Below, one piece after another: positions 21,594-30,972 of a stretch of DNA of 64,000 nt. The notes under the pieces are model-generated. The model had not been told where the DNA came from. It saw only the letters and a program-made list of their open reading frames with translations, and did not search any database. Each line of letters begins with the position of its first letter. Position 1 is the stretch's first letter. Origin of the DNA: Sphaerolaimus hirsutus (lineage: Eukaryota; Nematoda; Chromadorea; Monhysterida; Sphaerolaimidae); NCBI GenBank assembly GCA_964036195.1, contig OZ038451.1:28661927-28725926 (forward strand). The letters run 5' to 3'. Both the position numbers and the translations under genes were made by a program.

Positions 21594-21945
21594 CTAAGCG
21601 GGGTAACGGGAATTGGGGAGCGTGCAAAACAGCGTTCAGGCGTCTGTAATCAATTACCATCCGCTTCGATCCATCCGGTTTGGATACCACCAACGTGGGG
21701 GCACAATACGGGCTCGTACTGGGTTCCACAATGTCGTGCTCGATGAGGCATCTCAAATGATTTTCTAAGTATTGCTGATCATCCAGGCTCAACCGGTACA
21801 TTCTGCATGCAATTGGTTTTTTGTCCACTAATTGCAACCGGTAGTCCACTAATTCGCTGTAGCCGATGTCATACTTATGTCGGGCAAAAGCTTCTTTGTA
21901 CTGCAAAATCACCTTTTTCAGTTCCTCTCTGCGTTCGTCCGTCAA
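21553..21945 (-). CDS. pol: N-terminal (fingers) part of reverse transcriptase
   Basis: About 130 codons in the same frame as the upstream gag-env-pro frame, from which a lone TAA (21949-21951) separates it. It contains the RT fingers signature: LIEHDIVEPSTSPYCAPTLV, then SKPDGSKRMVIDYRRLN and FPLPRLDETV. The frame ends in a TAG just after a run of five T residues. The palm continues one frame over at 21593 and downward. No ATG opens this frame, so it needs readthrough of the TAA or another recoding event. Joining of the two RT parts is broken in this copy unless frameshifting occurs at the T run, which is not usual inside RT; a one-base indel is more likely. Confidence 0.9.
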   Translation of the reverse strand: MTDERREELKKVILQYKEAFARHKYDIGYSELVDYRLQLVDKKPIACRMYRLSLDDQQYLENHLRCLIEHDIVEPSTSPYCAPTLVVSKPDGSKRMVIDYRRLNAVLHAPQFPLPRLDETVESLCSCKYF

Positions 21946-21948
21946 AGT

Positions 21949-24900
21949 TTATGGCACGGTGAATTCCATCACGTGTCCATCCGGACATGCAACTTGCAGT
22001 GGGGGTCCTAATTTGTCTTCGGCTACTTTGGGGGGAGGTTCAGTCGTTTGAACCTGTCGACACACATCTCTGTCATAGCACTGCTTCACCCATTCAGCGG
22101 GAGGGTCTCCAGGTTTCACCTTCAGCACGCAATCCACTGGTTCGACCACCGCAATGCGCTGTCCTACCTGTAGCACTACGGGCTGATTTCGTACATTTGC
22201 ACATCTCACCTGAAACACGGGGGCACTGGTTTCATACGCCGCTGAAGCAGCCATCACTCCACAGCGTTCGCCTACCGTATCCAATCCCATGACCGTAAAT
22301 AACTTTTCATCCATGGGGGCAGATAATTTCGCCGTCACTAGCGCTTCATGTCTAGCCAGAATTTCTATTTTTTCATTCACAATAGCGTAAATTCTGCGCT
22401 GCTGCACTTCCGGGTCTGGGTTATCAAAGGGAATGATCGCATTAGCCGTAGGGATTCGTAATTCCCTTGCAGGTAGGTCTACTACCATGTGCCGTAAGAC
22501 ATCTGCACCAATTAGAATTTCACCAGCTAATCCGTTCACTGCCTGAAACACAATCCCGAAGGTGTGGTTTCCCATGGTTACCGGTACTTCCATTTGTCCC
22601 AATACCAAAAGTTTCGAGTCTGCTGCACACCTAAGGGCTCCAATAGGTGAAACTTCGTCATGCTTAGTAGCCTTTTCCTTGTGTCGCATCAGCACGTCTC
22701 TGTTGCATAATGAACGCATGGCGCCTGTGTCCAGTAGACATCTTCGATATTCTCTCCCATCGATGGTTATGGTAATGGATGGGCTGTAATACACATGCAC
22801 GATCTCTTCACGTCGATTGGCTACTTGATGTATGTTATCCCTTTCTTCCGTCGAGAAAGTGATCATGCATACTGATTCTTCTTCCAGATCGCATTTTCTG
22901 TTGATACTGTATTGTATAGCGGGAAAACGACGCGCGCCCGTGAGTGCGGGCATGCCACTTGGCATTCCCACGCACGGGTTAATTACCGTTCTTACCTTTA
23001 CCTGTTCGCTAGGGCGGTCCTCAGCCAATTCAACAATGATATTGGACTTTTCTTCTGTCTTTGGTCGCCTTTTGATTTTTTCCTTTGCCCGGTTCACCAA
23101 AGTCACGGCCGTTTCCGGCGCTGCCGCCATGAGTGCGGCTAGTAAATATTGCATAGTGACTAGAGCGCATATCAAGTAAATCCATACTTGCAGCCAGGTG
23201 CGCCAAGTGTCAAAATCCCACCATCCCAGCGCTAATACCGATTTTGCCAAGGTTCGATGTCTCTGCATGTGTGATTCCACCTTCGGCTCCGCCCCCTGCG
23301 TAATTTGCCGCACGATTGAATATGCATGCCATACGTCATTCAGGGTGGTCGTCGGCAATAGTTCTGACAAGTTGTACATGGTCGTGGCGGCAAAAATCTG
23401 ATGGTGCACATCCTTAACCTCTTCCTGTTGCCATTTCTGCGGGAAACTGTGCGTGTTATACATAGGTAAATGTTCCAGGCCGCCTACTTCCGGTAGATAT
23501 TTGTACCACTGTCCATTTAACATTACCACACGATTGTGAGCATTGGTGCATGATCCCGGGATCGCTTGAAAGTGCAAAATGTTTGTCAACCTATTCATGT
23601 GCAACGTCACATTTTGCCCGTGTACACTAACTTGCACAGGTACTGTTTCATAGCATTCTGGAGACTTTTCCTCTTTCATGATCTCGTATGTTTTTACCGC
23701 GAAACATTTGTGAACCAAAAATCCGTCCGGCGCGGGTTTAGCAATTAATTCGTTATCATTCATGTACCAGCGGGCTGTCGTAGTGGCGTGTTCACTCATA
23801 GCCAGGCGCACAAATTCTTGGAAGTGTTGCACATTCTTGCAGGTGGCTACGGCCTGTGCACACATGGTTTGCTCTGCTGTTTCGTATACTGCCTGCATGC
23901 TGGCTGCTAATTGGCCTGCGCTCACTATTCCCAGCGTGGGTCGACCTTGCGCTCGTTTTTGTCTGACGCTTCGAATCACTGCCTTTTCAAATGGGGCCAC
24001 TACTATATCCTGATCCGATTTCCATAATTTGATGCCGCATGATTCAACCTCTTCATGTGCTCTGAAAGACAGTGATAGTGTATGATCATCGGCTAGCCAG
24101 ATATCCTGTCTAATGCGTCCATGCATTTCGCGCCATTTTTCATACGGGCATTCCGCCTTCGGGTTCGGTTTCCATGTTAATTGGCTGCCGTCTTCTAGCG
24201 TGCATGCACCCATTTCATAATTGCACTTGCTAACCTCACCCAGCGTGCTTTGCATGGTGTTGGCTCCATATCTCATTCGTACTTCCCCTCGAAACAGCCC
24301 ACAGTGTGGCGTCGTTTCACTCACCCATTTGCAGCAGTACAATCCATGTCCTGAGTAACTAACATTGGTGGGGTACTGGGTGTCCCATGCGTTGTCCAGA
24401 TCACTCACAGGGGTCATGGGCCCATTGTTGCATTTGTGATACTTAATCATGCCTTCGCACTCGGCGGCGCCCACAGATCGGGGGTTAGAATCAAACTTTT
24501 CCAGCGTGACGTCGCCCCAGAAATTCTGATACGTCCTTGCCGTTCTGATAGAGGCCACACACCTGTGCGCTGCCGCACGATATTCTACCATATTTCGCTT
24601 GTAGATTGTCAGTGTCAATTTTCGTGGCCGTTCTAATGATGCCGTAGTGTCAACAATAGCCGTGCAATTTGGTAGAGGGGGGTACGTGTATAAATCGTAG
24701 TGATCTGTCAAGTCGCTGCAGAGCAGTGGAAACGAGGGCATGGTAGTCGCGCCCGCGCCCGGTAATAAAGCCAATCCCATCATAATTAACCCAATTGCCA
24801 ACACAAAAAACAGCGACTGTGCGACTTGGGGCATGTAGGGAGGTTCTGAGTACGCGCGCGGCGCGGGGCGCACCCCTTCCTCAGTAGACAGAAAGCCCAT

Positions 24901-27900
24901 ATACCTATCTATCTGGTTGCTGGAGCCAGTACGCAGTGGCAGAGCGGCCGGCGTGGCGTACAAAAACGGGTCCAGACTGATGTTCATGAGCACGTCCAAG
25001 GGCACCTCAGTCAGCGAGTCCGAGTGGTCGTCTGCGGGACAATTAGGCCACAACGTACAGTCCGTTTCCTTCAAATCATGCATTCCGATCCTGCGCAAAA
25101 AGGCCAGCCAGGTAGTTCGAAACAGGTAACCTTTTTCAGTTCGCATGTATGCCCACGGTTTGATCCAGAATTCCCGCTCCTGCGCGAGCACATGCATTCC
25201 AGTAGTGCGCTGCTGCTCTTCGGGTGACTCTGGAACCAGTTCGTCAGGTTCCTCATCCTCTAATTCCAAGCCTTGCATCACAGGGATTAATTTATTAACG
25301 GGACGTATCATCATGCAGCGATCATCTTCGCGCACATGCATGGTCATTCCAGTCGTACTGGACACTCGCGTGGGGTTCAGCGACTCTACGTGGGGGTTAC
25401 TTACCTGTACCGGTTGCATGTTATATTGTTGCATGCGCCCATCCGGTCCCATAGCCATCCAGTTAGCTGGCGGCGTTTGATAAGCCATCATTTGCGGTTG
25501 CATGTTCATATCGCCAGCCCTCTGTACCGTCTGCGCTGGTTGTACAGGCATCGGCTGCGCTGGTTGCCACTGCGGATATGCGTATTGCATGGGCACCATA
25601 CCTGGCTGCATCGCTTGGGCTTGATTATTTCCCTGATAGCCACCACGTTGTCCTCCGCCGCGCCCACGTCCATTTCCTCTGGATGCTCCGCCGCCGCGGC
25701 TCCTTTTGAAATACTGTTCCCTTTGTTCTGGGGTTAGTTTGGGGCACTCATATCTGATATGCTCTTCAGAGCCACATTCCCAACATCCTTTGTCAAATTT
25801 TCGTGGGGGCAATTTAGGGGGGTCCCTATTCAATCCCAAAAGTTTACCTTCCAACGCGCCCAGTTGCGCTAATTTCTTCGCTATCTCTTGGTGCACAGAG
25901 TCGAATTTGGCAACACTCTCAGTCATTTTCTGTTCCATTGTCTCTAACGTCTTGTCGGCCTGGGACGGCAGTCCAGCCATGGCGGGCATGTTTAGCGCCA
26001 TCAACCTGTCCATTACCTTGTCTGTAGCGCTGGCAACCACATCCTGTTTGGATTTTTCTCCCTTATTCTGGCTCTGTTCCGCTTCCAGAAAGCTCTCTTG
26101 TGCGCGTGCGTTGTCAACCATCTCTTTCCAAGTGATAGACGCCGTGACAGGTACATTGCGCCGAATTTCATTTCTCAGCCCTCCATGAAATTTTATCATG
26201 CATGTGTCACCTCGTTTTTCATGACCCATGCCGGGATAGGCGCGTTTTATCAACTTTTCCAAACGTACCGCCCATTCCAGTACCGACTCATCTGCTCCCT
26301 GTCGCGTCTCAAAAATCTCTCTCTGTGCATGATGTTTGTCATTCGGATTTTCATAGAACTTTTCCAGTGCTTGCATCATGTCCTTGTAGTTCAGGTCGCG
26401 CAATTCTCTGTACCGTGTGTTGAAAATGGCTCTGGCACTGCCCTTCAGAAACAATTTCACCAGCGGCTTCCGCTCCTGTAATTTTATGCGCAGCGCATCA
26501 CATACCGTGTCCCAGCTCCTTCTCCAGTCCCTGAAACCCTCATTTGGCTTGCCGCGGAAATATCCACATTGTTGTGCTAAGGCTGTGATGACTGCCGCAT
26601 TACTTTGCTCTAATTGCCAATTTTGTCCCGGATCTGTGGGCCGCGCCACTTCAGATGTAGCCGACGAGCTCCTGGAGGATGCTGGCGAACGGGATCGAGC
26701 GCGCCGCTGCGTAACAGTTCTCACCTGGTTCGTTCCAGCTGCCGACGGGGGCGCCGCTGGTGCCGTTGATGACTGTAAAGGCGCTGCTTGACCATTGGTC
26801 AGCACTATTGGCTGCTGGCCACTGGCCGGTGAATTTCCTCCCAGCGTCGCATTTTGATTTTGTAGGGCTTGATTATGCTGCTGGTACGCCGTCGTCAGGT
26901 CAACTATATCATCGCCATGTAAGCTGTGGTGCGCTTCGAATTCCTGCAGATAATGTTCCACCCTAGGTACCTCGGCGACTGGGTCACTTCCCCATAAGTT
27001 CATAGCGATTTTAATTAGTGTCACCATATGCAAATCCCCTGGTTCACCATTCTGTGAGAACGCGCCAACCGGTCTCGCCTGACTCATCATGTTTGCCCAT
27101 TTCTTTGCGGCTTCACATGCCTTTTTGGGTGTCCATTGTGCACAGGATGGCGTTGTTTGCACCGGGTCCAGGTCCATTATGGTAGCTTGGTAAATTAAAT
27201 TCGCATTAGTGACCTTAGCGTATCTGTCTTCCAGCGCCGGGGCCGCCGTCTGGTTTGCGCCATTGTTTGTCATTCTGCTAGCGGGACTGCTAATAATTAT
27301 CACGGGGGGGTTACTTGGAAATTCGGTCTTAATTAACTGGCGTCTAGCCTTTGCAGTGGCGCTCTGCGATCTCGACTGGTCGCTCGATAAATTCCGACTG
27401 CTGTTGCCTGACACGTCTCTCGGCGTCGAAGTGCTCTTCGGGGGGCTTAACTGCAGCGCCGGGGAAGTGTCTCCACTCTGCGCCGCTGTCTCCAACAATT
27501 CCTCTACGGTATTTTCAATCACAGGAAATTGATCTGCAGTAGCTCCAAGCTCAGCTGCAATCAAAGGATAATCACGTTGAATCGACGGCTGCCCTAGAGG
27601 CTCGCTGTCACCAACGTATCCGTCTGAACCGACTTCAGAACCCGATCGCACTCCAGGCGATATGGATGAGCTGCCCGCGCTCCAACCCAATGTCCTCCGA
27701 AGCTTAGACCACTTACCTGTCTTACCTGCTTCCTTTCCTGCAGCTTGTCTGCTTGTCCCAGGCGCTTCTTCAGCTTCTGCGCTGGACGTTAGCTGCCGCG
27801 CCGCTGCCGGTACAGCTGGCGTCTTCCACTGACTGAAACTGTCTGGCGCAGGCCCTGCACCTTCAACCGTTGATAACCTGATTACCGGGGTGTCCTCAGC

Positions 27901-28149
27901 TGTCTGTCCAGACCAGCGTTGACTTTCACTCTCCTCTAGCGCTTCCGGCGCCTCTGTTTCAGGGTTAACCGAATCGTTCGACTCACTGTCTCCTGCTTGA
28001 CTCTCAGCTGCAGCAAGTTGTGCGTCCACTTCTTGCCCAGCCTTCTGTTGTCGCGCGCGCCTTCGTGCTTGTTTTTGCTTCTCCAACGCAGCGTGCCAAA
28101 CTTGTTCTATGGTGTCCCCTTGTAAGCTTGCTGGCCCCCTCGATCTCAA
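21949..28149 (-). CDS. gag-pro: Gag - env-like glycoprotein - protease polyprotein
   Basis: The frame is open for at least 2066 codons. Residues 1-292 are acidic, Ser/Ala-rich and lack any Met; the first AUG is residue 293. A helical Gag core follows (about 500-770), then a CX2CX4HX4C zinc knuckle at 789-802 and an RGG-rich and Gln/Pro/Met-rich linker. A hydrophobic segment (about 1111-1135) opens a cysteine-rich glycoprotein with N-glycosylation sequons, a furin-like RQKR near 1395 and a second hydrophobic segment (about 1652-1676). A basic tail leads to an aspartic protease with LLDTGA (D1807) and the ILIGADVL flap region near 1880. The final residues resemble the Ty3/Gypsy PR-RT linker (QVGQRIAVVEPVD). 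The frame is stop-free throughout, so the env segment is maintained inside gag-pro rather than being a broken insert. Upstream the frame is open to a stop near 28237. Confidence 0.93.
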   Translation of the reverse strand: MRSRGPASLQGDTIEQVWHAALEKQKQARRRARQQKAGQEVDAQLAAAESQAGDSESNDSVNPETEAPEALEESESQRWSGQTAEDTPVIRLSTVEGAGPAPDSFSQWKTPAVPAAARQLTSSAEAEEAPGTSRQAAGKEAGKTGKWSKLRRTLGWSAGSSSISPGVRSGSEVGSDGYVGDSEPLGQPSIQRDYPLIAAELGATADQFPVIENTVEELLETAAQSGDTSPALQLSPPKSTSTPRDVSGNSSRNLSSDQSRSQSATAKARRQLIKTEFPSNPPVIIISSPASRMTNNGANQTAAPALEDRYAKVTNANLIYQATIMDLDPVQTTPSCAQWTPKKACEAAKKWANMMSQARPVGAFSQNGEPGDLHMVTLIKIAMNLWGSDPVAEVPRVEHYLQEFEAHHSLHGDDIVDLTTAYQQHNQALQNQNATLGGNSPASGQQPIVLTNGQAAPLQSSTAPAAPPSAAGTNQVRTVTQRRARSRSPASSRSSSATSEVARPTDPGQNWQLEQSNAAVITALAQQCGYFRGKPNEGFRDWRRSWDTVCDALRIKLQERKPLVKLFLKGSARAIFNTRYRELRDLNYKDMMQALEKFYENPNDKHHAQREIFETRQGADESVLEWAVRLEKLIKRAYPGMGHEKRGDTCMIKFHGGLRNEIRRNVPVTASITWKEMVDNARAQESFLEAEQSQNKGEKSKQDVVASATDKVMDRLMALNMPAMAGLPSQADKTLETMEQKMTESVAKFDSVHQEIAKKLAQLGALEGKLLGLNRDPPKLPPRKFDKGCWECGSEEHIRYECPKLTPEQREQYFKRSRGGGASRGNGRGRGGGQRGGYQGNNQAQAMQPGMVPMQYAYPQWQPAQPMPVQPAQTVQRAGDMNMQPQMMAYQTPPANWMAMGPDGRMQQYNMQPVQVSNPHVESLNPTRVSSTTGMTMHVREDDRCMMIRPVNKLIPVMQGLELEDEEPDELVPESPEEQQRTTGMHVLAQEREFWIKPWAYMRTEKGYLFRTTWLAFLRRIGMHDLKETDCTLWPNCPADDHSDSLTEVPLDVLMNISLDPFLYATPAALPLRTGSSNQIDRYMGFLSTEEGVRPAPRAYSEPPYMPQVAQSLFFVLAIGLIMMGLALLPGAGATTMPSFPLLCSDLTDHYDLYTYPPLPNCTAIVDTTASLERPRKLTLTIYKRNMVEYRAAAHRCVASIRTARTYQNFWGDVTLEKFDSNPRSVGAAECEGMIKYHKCNNGPMTPVSDLDNAWDTQYPTNVSYSGHGLYCCKWVSETTPHCGLFRGEVRMRYGANTMQSTLGEVSKCNYEMGACTLEDGSQLTWKPNPKAECPYEKWREMHGRIRQDIWLADDHTLSLSFRAHEEVESCGIKLWKSDQDIVVAPFEKAVIRSVRQKRAQGRPTLGIVSAGQLAASMQAVYETAEQTMCAQAVATCKNVQHFQEFVRLAMSEHATTTARWYMNDNELIAKPAPDGFLVHKCFAVKTYEIMKEEKSPECYETVPVQVSVHGQNVTLHMNRLTNILHFQAIPGSCTNAHNRVVMLNGQWYKYLPEVGGLEHLPMYNTHSFPQKWQQEEVKDVHHQIFAATTMYNLSELLPTTTLNDVWHAYSIVRQITQGAEPKVESHMQRHRTLAKSVLALGWWDFDTWRTWLQVWIYLICALVTMQYLLAALMAAAPETAVTLVNRAKEKIKRRPKTEEKSNIIVELAEDRPSEQVKVRTVINPCVGMPSGMPALTGARRFPAIQYSINRKCDLEEESVCMITFSTEERDNIHQVANRREEIVHVYYSPSITITIDGREYRRCLLDTGAMRSLCNRDVLMRHKEKATKHDEVSPIGALRCAADSKLLVLGQMEVPVTMGNHTFGIVFQAVNGLAGEILIGADVLRHMVVDLPARELRIPTANAIIPFDNPDPEVQQRRIYAIVNEKIEILARHEALVTAKLSAPMDEKLFTVMGLDTVGERCGVMAASAAYETSAPVFQVRCANVRNQPVVLQVGQRIAVVEPVDCVLKVKPGDPPAEWVKQCYDRDVCRQVQTTEPPPKVAEDKLGPPLQVACPDGHVMEFTVP
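23049..24849 (-). other. Env-like glycoprotein module inside the gag-pro frame
   Basis: Residues about 1100-1700 of the polyprotein. It begins with a membrane segment (SLFFVLAIGLIMMGLALL), which may act as an internal signal peptide. The ectodomain has many Cys, sequons such as NCT and NVS, and an RQKR cleavage site followed by a Gly/Ala-rich segment. A second membrane segment (YLICALVTMQYLLAALM) and a Lys/Arg stop-transfer stretch end the module. It shares conserved blocks with the glycoprotein at 1-1365. Confidence 0.8.
27711..27720 (-). promoter_or_regulatory. Consensus splice donor in the gag 5' region
   Basis: On the minus strand ACAG/GTAAGT is a perfect donor; a second, GCAG/GTAAGA, lies nine bases upstream. 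Both are in the AUG-less part of gag. This could be the major donor for subgenomic env or helicase RNA (inference). Confidence 0.45.
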
Positions 28150-28244
28150 TTCCCTGTGGGGTGACTCGTTATCCGTGAAGCCGTTTTTTGTAGAGGCGTT
28201 GATCAGGCGCCCCAGACAGAAAACTTTATGGCTTGCTTAGGAAA

Positions 28245-28262
28245 CCACTCGCTACGCTACCA
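28245..28262 (-). other. Primer-binding site
   Basis: Two bases inside the 5' LTR end, the minus strand reads TGGTAGCGTAGCGAGTGG. TGG is the complement of a tRNA CCA end. The first seven bases match what I recall of the metazoan initiator tRNA-Met 3' end (GCTACCA); the rest diverges, so the primer is uncertain. Confidence 0.6.
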
Positions 28263-28264
28263 GT

Positions 28265-29945
28265 TGTCAGATATTTTACGTTTTTACTAATTTTACTAGT
28301 TTCCGTTTTTACCACAAAAATACGCCACTCGTCGAATTTTGCCGCGGCAGAGAATTGTAAATTCCGGTCCCTTTGCGCTTCTAATTGCGTGCGTAATTAA
28401 ATAAATAATTGTTTTTATGGTACGGGGATTTTACACGCAAATCAGGAACGGCGCCAGTACCCCTTCGGGTCCTGACAGTTCCTGAGGACGGACACGGCAA
28501 CTTACCAATCCCTTTTCGTAACTGCTGCCGGCGGTTTACTTCGATTAATTGTTAATAAGCCGTAATTAAAGTAAAGCTGAAATTAATAAAATTCAAATTA
28601 AAATTTAAGCAGTTAGTATGCTTCAGGGGGACCAAGTTGGTTTCACGGGAACTTTATTTAGCAATATAGTCAGAGTCAATTTCACAATAGCTCAAGTGAG
28701 TCGTATAGCCTCTAGTGGGTGAAAAAATGTAAAATCAGCGCGTTTTATAATCACCAAAATCCACCATAAACGAAATGAATACTAAATCAAAGACACAACA
28801 ATTAACCGTAATGAGCGAATTAATAAGGCGAAATCAATGATCACTGCAAAAACTGTCAACGTAGCGTACAAGGCACAGGTAATTTAATTGAATGCGGGAA
28901 AAATTAACTAATTAAACAAACGGGTGCAAACGTAATTTAAATCAAGCGTAAAGTAACTGTGGTTATCCAAGACGTAATTAAATGCAATTTATCTCACGGG
29001 TGAGTGTCATAAACTGGGTTTTTATTCAGGGGTTACGGTGCAGTCGAGAGCAGGTGGTGTGACACGTGTTATCAACCTGCGCCCATTTAGGTGAAAAATA
29101 TTTTTATAGCACGCCCGACCAAGGCCACAGAAAGAACGCTCATTTGCGGGGGTTGTTCAAGGTTATTGCATTGCCGGGTAAGGGTTGGAAGCTTCGGGCC
29201 TGAACACACGCCACAAGACACTAGCACTTGTGAGTTCACCAATCACCCTGGGTGATGGGAATAATTAATTGGCACTGCTGTGCTCTTCACTGTAAACTGT
29301 GCTCTGCATGTGCCTTGCAGTTGCGTGCCGACAATAATTGCCGTTTGCCACTTTTCCACCCATTACCTAGTCCTAAATAAAAATGCACTTGGTCGGGGAA
29401 TTTTCTGAATGTTATCTATCGGGGCGGCTAAGCATTTAACAGAGTCAACACCTTTTAGCTTAGTTAGAAACCTTAAAGCCTTTCTAACCCATTCCCAGAC
29501 ACTGCACCCTTTTGATTAAAATGTAAATTTGATAAAACCTAAAAATCATAACATTCGAAAGTGCATATTGGGAAATGCAATTCAAAAAACGAAAGAAATC
29601 ACTTAATTAACTTAACTAAAAAAATGCGGGTAACCTAATTAGCTCAATTAACGAAACATGAAATGAAAAATTATCATCACACAAGAAATAATTATGCAAT
29701 TAACGGAAAAGAAAATAATTAATAAATTCATGGCCGCAGTAGTGTCCATTCGGGCGTACCGTCCTGGGGCTGCGGCTTCGTTGGCGGATTTGCAGTGCAC
29801 AGCGAACCGCACGTTCACTGTGATTTCCCTGTGCACCGCGGGTCGTCATTCGGTCGCACATGGTCGTTCTCGAGTCGTCGGAGTGTCTGCGCAAAGTTGT
29901 CGTTACGTTTTTACGCATGATTAGTTAGCCATATTTCTACCTACA
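28265..29945 (-). repeat. 5' LTR (1681 bp)
   Basis: Direct copy of 12386-14066 with the same ends. As the 5' LTR of a minus-strand element it should hold the promoter; I did not find a convincing TATA box. Confidence 0.95.
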
Positions 29946-29949
29946 AATA
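29946..29949. other. Target-site duplication, right copy (AATA)
   Basis: Matches 12382-12385. Confidence 0.8.
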
Positions 29950-30412
29950 CCCTCTAAATACCCCCAGGTCTGAACAAGCAGGGGAAATAATACCCCGCCC
30001 CCCTGCGAAGGTATTTCATGCAAATACAGTGCATTGTAAATAGGTAATCAATTAGATTTAGGTAACATTCCAATTGTTATACATGAACATTTGCTGTTTA
30101 TGTGGCATAAAACAATTCACGTAAACCCAAACTTACAATGCTGGCAAAAAATTACAAAGGTGAATGTGTTAAACATCACCTAAATGATATCATTCGGCAG
30201 AAAAGGCTGAATGGCTGGAGAATATGGCCAAATATGACCGTTCATCCCGCCATCTTGGCGCCATTTCCGGCGCCATCCAAAACAATGGCGCCGGGCGCCA
30301 AATTGGCGCCAAGCGCCAAGGGCGCCATGGCGCCATTCGAAATAATGGCGCCAGGCGCCAGATGGCGCCACAGAAAAGGGCGCCAGCGCCATGGCGCCAT
30401 TCCATCACTATT
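29950..30412. repeat. Family A remnant and GCGCC-rich hAT-like remnant
   Basis: 29950-30030 has AAATACCCCCAGG and GAAGGTATTTCATGCAAATAC. About 30250-30408 is an ATGGCGCCGGGCGCC palindrome cluster ending CATTCCATCACTA, the right end of the TAGTGATGGAA family; the left end is not identifiable. Confidence 0.5.
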
Positions 30413-30972
30413 TATATGGTATAATACATTCGTGTGATTGAAGAAAAACCTGCAGGAGGTTTGCCTATTTGGCTCTGCTTGTGGTAGCTGTACAGCGAAC
30501 TTATAAATTAGAAGGTGAAAATCGACAAAAGCATATGAAATTAGTGATTTTGAGTCACTTCTTTACTCGTTGGGTGAGTTAATGTAAACTTAATAAGTTC
30601 TGTTATTTCACTTTATTTTTTTGACATTTCAGAGTGTATTTTATAGGGTCTGGGACCAGCTGAGCAGCAAAAACAAGTTCTTCTCTAGTTGATTGGGAAG
30701 TGAATACAGTATTATGAATTCAAACATGAAATATAAACCAATGACAATCAAACAATTAGAAATAGATATGTAGATATAGAGAGCAATGACAAATAACTCA
30801 TAACTGATGACAAAAACGACAGTTTAGGGTGTAGTGGAATAAGGTGATGTGGATCAAGGTTAATTTTATCATTTTTTCATAGCCTCCAGTTTCCACAACG
30901 ATAATGAGTTGCCATTGAAATGGCCATGATTTTCCGTTTGCGGCAACTTCAAACCGATGTCCACTCAAAAAA
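30413..30972. other. AT-rich non-coding DNA
   Basis: No exon or repeat boundary that I can support. Confidence 0.4.

Larger units (their letters stand above)
12386..29945 (-). mobile_element. Complete 17.56-kb Ty3/Gypsy-type LTR retroelement carrying env-like module and SF1 helicase
   Basis: Two direct 1681-bp LTRs (12386-14066 and 28265-29945) begin TG and end CA, and AATA flanks both sides (12382-12385 and 29946-29949). Transcription runs on the minus strand. The order is 5' LTR, PBS (28245-28262), gag-env-pro frame (28149-21949), RT start (21945-21553), RT/RNase H/IN (21593-18834), helicase (18607-14645), short purine tract, 3' LTR. LTR order and the GPY/F integrase end place the pol in Metaviridae (Ty3/Gypsy). 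The total length is about three times that of a usual member. Only five LTR differences were noted by eye, so insertion is recent. The extra genes are the env-like segment inside gag-pro and the UPF1-like helicase. Confidence 0.93.
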
